Source: Roseateles toxinivorans (GTDB lineage: Bacteria > Pseudomonadota > Gammaproteobacteria > Burkholderiales > Burkholderiaceae_C). From it: DNA of 48,466 bases. Position numbers and translations under genes: made by a program. Under the pieces are notes generated by a model. The model was not told where the DNA came from. It saw only the letters and a program-made list of their open reading frames with translations, and ran no database searches. The stretch lies in assembly GCA_945898095.1 (NCBI GenBank), contig CAMDHE010000018.1, positions 1 through 48,466 of the forward strand, written 5' to 3'. Numbering within the stretch: position 1 is the stretch's first letter; the number at the start of each line of letters is the position of its first letter. Positions 46,735-48,466 of the stretch are shown here, in pieces.

Positions 46735-47346
46735 ATGATTGAAATTGAAGCCATCACCGGTTTGATCCTGGCCGGCGGTCGGGGCAGCCGCATGGGCGGG
46801 GTCGACAAGGGCCTGCAGAACCATCAAGGCATGTCGCTGGCAATGCATGCCTTGTTGCGTCTGGGCGGCCAGGTCGGCAGCCTGATGATCAATGCCAACC
46901 GCAACCTCGGCGCCTATGAGTCGATGGGTGTGCCGGTCTGGCCCGACACGCTGGCCGATTACGCCGGGCCGCTGGCCGGTTTTCTGACCGGACTCGAGCA
47001 TTGCGAAACGCCTTATCTGGTCACCGTGCCCTGTGATTCGCCAAACTTTCCGGACGATCTGGTGCAGCGCCTGGCCCAGGCCTTGAGCGCCGAAGACGCC
47101 GAAATCGCCATGGCAGCCAGCTACGAAATGCAGGGCGACGGGTCGCGTCTGCAGGTCCAACCGGTGTTCTGTCTGATGAAGTCCGAGCTGATCGAAAGTC
47201 TGGTGCGCTTTACCCAGAGCGGCCAGCGCAAGATCGACAAATGGACCGCCCTGCATCGCTGCGTGCTGGTGCCTTTCGACGATGGCCAGGCCTTCGCCAA
47301 TGCCAATACCTTGGAAGAACTGCAGCAGTTGCAGTCGGGCTTATGA
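46735..47346 (+). CDS. mobA: Molybdenum cofactor guanylyltransferase
   Basis: MobA attaches GMP to molybdopterin to give the bis-MGD form used by formate dehydrogenase. It has 203 residues. The nucleotide-binding loop is [18 protein letters not shown] (about 9-26), with the Mg-binding site PCDSPNFP (about 101-108) and the PLAGFL stretch. The start at 46735 follows GGCGAG; a TTG six codons upstream is also in frame. It follows tupA by 30 nt and overlaps fdhD by 4 nt. Confidence 0.93.
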   Translation: MIEIEAITGLILAGGRGSRMGGVDKGLQNHQGMSLAMHALLRLGGQVGSLMINANRNLGAYESMGVPVWPDTLADYAGPLAGFLTGLEHCETPYLVTVPCDSPNFPDDLVQRLAQALSAEDAEIAMAASYEMQGDGSRLQVQPVFCLMKSELIESLVRFTQSGQRKIDKWTALHRCVLVPFDDGQAFANANTLEELQQLQSGL

Positions 47347-48215
47347 GCCAGCCAAGCGACTTCGGCGCGGTGCTACCGCATCTGACTCATTCCCAGGCAT
47401 TGCTGACCCATGAGGTGGTGGTGCTCGACGAGTTCGGGCGCAGCCGGAGCATGAATATTCCGGCCGAACGGCCGCTGACCGTTTTTGTCGACAAGCGCGA
47501 ATTGGTGACCTTGATGACGCTGGGCGTGGCGCCCGAGTTGCTGGTGCTGGGTTATCTGCGCAACCAACGACTGGTCAGCCAGGCGGCCGAGGTGGAGTCG
47601 ATCACCGTCGATTGGGAGGTCAGCGCGGCAGCCGTGCGCACGCGCTCGGGCATTGCCAGGATCGAAGAAAAAACGGCGCAGCGAACGATCACGACCGGCT
47701 GCGGCCAGGGCACCGTGTTCGGCGCGCTGATGGACGATGTGGCCAGCGTCAAGCTACCCGATGCGGCCAGCGCCAGGTTGCGCCAATCGACGCTCTATTC
47801 GATGCTCGAACAGATGCGCCATCAGGACAGCGTCTACAAAAAGGCTGGCTCGGTCCATGGCTGCGCCTTGTTTCGCGGGGCCGAACTGCTGGTCCATGTG
47901 GAAGACGTGGGCCGCCACAACGCGATCGACAGCATCGCCGGCTGGATGTGGATGAATGGTGTCGACGGCGCTGATAAATGCTTCTACACCACCGGCCGAT
48001 TGACCAGCGAAATGGTGATGAAGTCGGCGCAGATGGGGGTGCCGATCGTCGTCTCGCGCAATGGCATCACCCAGATGGGCCATGGACTGGCCTGCGAGCT
48101 TGGCCTGACCCTGATCGGCCGCGCCAAGAACCGCCATTTCATCTGCTACAGCGGCCAGGAGCGCTTTGACAGCGAACCTGAACCTGCACGCTTGCTGGCT
48201 GAATCGCCGGCTTGA
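47343..48215 (+). CDS. fdhD: Formate dehydrogenase sulfurtransferase FdhD
   Basis: FdhD delivers sulfur from a cysteine desulfurase to the bis-MGD cofactor, which FDH needs for activity. It has 290 residues. Motifs are [42 protein letters not shown] (about 118-128), VGRHNAID and [19 protein letters not shown]. Only one cysteine occurs at the motif where E. coli has CxxC (Cys121/Cys124). Its ATG (47343) overlaps the mobA stop. It is the last gene of the operon. Confidence 0.94.
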   Translation: MSQPSDFGAVLPHLTHSQALLTHEVVVLDEFGRSRSMNIPAERPLTVFVDKRELVTLMTLGVAPELLVLGYLRNQRLVSQAAEVESITVDWEVSAAAVRTRSGIARIEEKTAQRTITTGCGQGTVFGALMDDVASVKLPDAASARLRQSTLYSMLEQMRHQDSVYKKAGSVHGCALFRGAELLVHVEDVGRHNAIDSIAGWMWMNGVDGADKCFYTTGRLTSEMVMKSAQMGVPIVVSRNGITQMGHGLACELGLTLIGRAKNRHFICYSGQERFDSEPEPARLLAESPA

Positions 48216-48220
48216 GTTTT

Positions 48221-48242
48221 TGGCCGGCGGCCATTCCGGCCA
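48221..48242. other. Hairpin after fdhD
   Basis: TGGCCGG (48221-48227) pairs with CCGGCCA (48236-48242). A T run precedes but none follows, so it is not a standard intrinsic terminator. It lies 5 nt after the fdhD stop. Confidence 0.45.
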
Positions 48243-48350
48243 GCAGCCGCCTGTGTCGATGAGCGCGCTTAGACTGAAGTTCCAACTGGCAATGGACGAA
48301 TTTCCCTTTTAAATCACGCGGTAGCTTGAATTCTGAGGTTGAGTTTCTGT

Positions 48351-48466
48351 CTACGGTCTGATGCTATCGATGAGCGCGAGCGCGCGTTTTTGGGCGGGCT
48401 CAGCGGTGGTCGTGAGCTCGAAGGTGGTGCCGTTATCGTTTGCACCAGGTGTTCGGCAAGTGTTTC
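48351..48466 (-). CDS. C-terminal end of an unidentified reverse-strand gene, cut by the window
   Basis: An open frame runs in from the right edge and stops with TAG at 48351-48353. It encodes 37 residues that include NGTTFELTTTAEP and end KRALALIDSIRP. The composition looks coding, and the end is reminiscent of transposase C-termini, but I cannot name the family. The 108 nt to its left (48243-48350) hold no gene. TCGATGAGCGCG occurs at 48256-48267 and again at 48367-48378 inside this frame. Confidence 0.4.
   Translation of the reverse strand, partial: NTCRTPGANDNGTTFELTTTAEPAQKRALALIDSIRP

Noticed and set aside
48221-48242. Terminator for the FDH operon
   Set aside because: The hairpin lacks a downstream T run in either direction.

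Overview
This 48.5 kb window looks like chromosome of a betaproteobacterium of the order Burkholderiales. The sequence is GC-rich, and a classical housekeeping gene set is interleaved with neighbourhoods typical of that order: dapA-bamC-MBL hydrolase, separate parE/parC, a PEP-CTERM/FxDxF protein, and a membrane-anchored formate dehydrogenase operon carrying DUF3305/DUF3306 genes. Family and genus cannot be fixed from the sequence alone. Gene density is high, with almost no mobile DNA, no tRNA or rRNA genes and no CRISPR array.

Layout. 1-2523: the tail of coaBC, then dut, a SlyD-like isomerase and the ribosomal oxygenase roxA. 2524-3214: a gene-poor stretch holding a 162-bp MITE with perfect 16-bp ends and a 4-bp target duplication. 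3215-3403: a small lipoprotein with a strong terminator. 3472-8348 (minus): an apparent operon of an MFS transporter, a 39-residue membrane peptide, a methyltransferase, dapA, bamC and an MBL hydrolase. 8408-9682 (minus): a secreted amidohydrolase-like protein whose metal-binding HxH motif has become NxN. 9736-14098: topoisomerase IV (parE, parC). 14236-24517: a PEP-CTERM protein, pyrD divergent from aroG-rpiA, mnmC, a beta-CASP RNase-like protein, a RhlE-like helicase and ettA. 24650-27306: a CpxP-like periplasmic sensor with a response regulator and histidine kinase. 27363-31267: an SDR, rsgA-phhB-M48 protease, and orn. 31384-33580: two complete mrp/apbC genes in tandem. 33669-48215: a 16-gene formate dehydrogenase operon. 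48216-48466: a non-coding tail and the C-terminal end of a reverse-strand gene cut by the window edge.

How the genes work together. The last third is one functional block. The Mrp pair can supply Fe-S clusters. The operon then encodes DUF3305 and DUF3306 proteins, a 715-residue polyferredoxin, a TorD-type chaperone, a small Tat-signal protein, the FDH alpha/beta/gamma subunits (cysteine, not selenocysteine, in the catalytic subunit), a tungstate ABC transporter (TupBCA), MobA for the bis-MGD cofactor and FdhD for cofactor sulfuration. Metal import, cofactor maturation, chaperoning, catalysis and membrane electron transfer are therefore co-transcribed. The parts without known function (DUF3305, DUF3306, polyferredoxin, the two small secreted proteins and the DUF6352-like protein) are the best candidates for undescribed biology here.

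A second theme is promoter architecture. At least six genes (the MFS gene, parE, pyrD, aroG, the M48 protease and the DUF3305 gene) have a -10-like hexamer ending only 6-8 nt before the ATG and no clear Shine-Dalgarno sequence, which suggests leaderless mRNAs. pyrD and aroG share a symmetric 45-bp divergent promoter.
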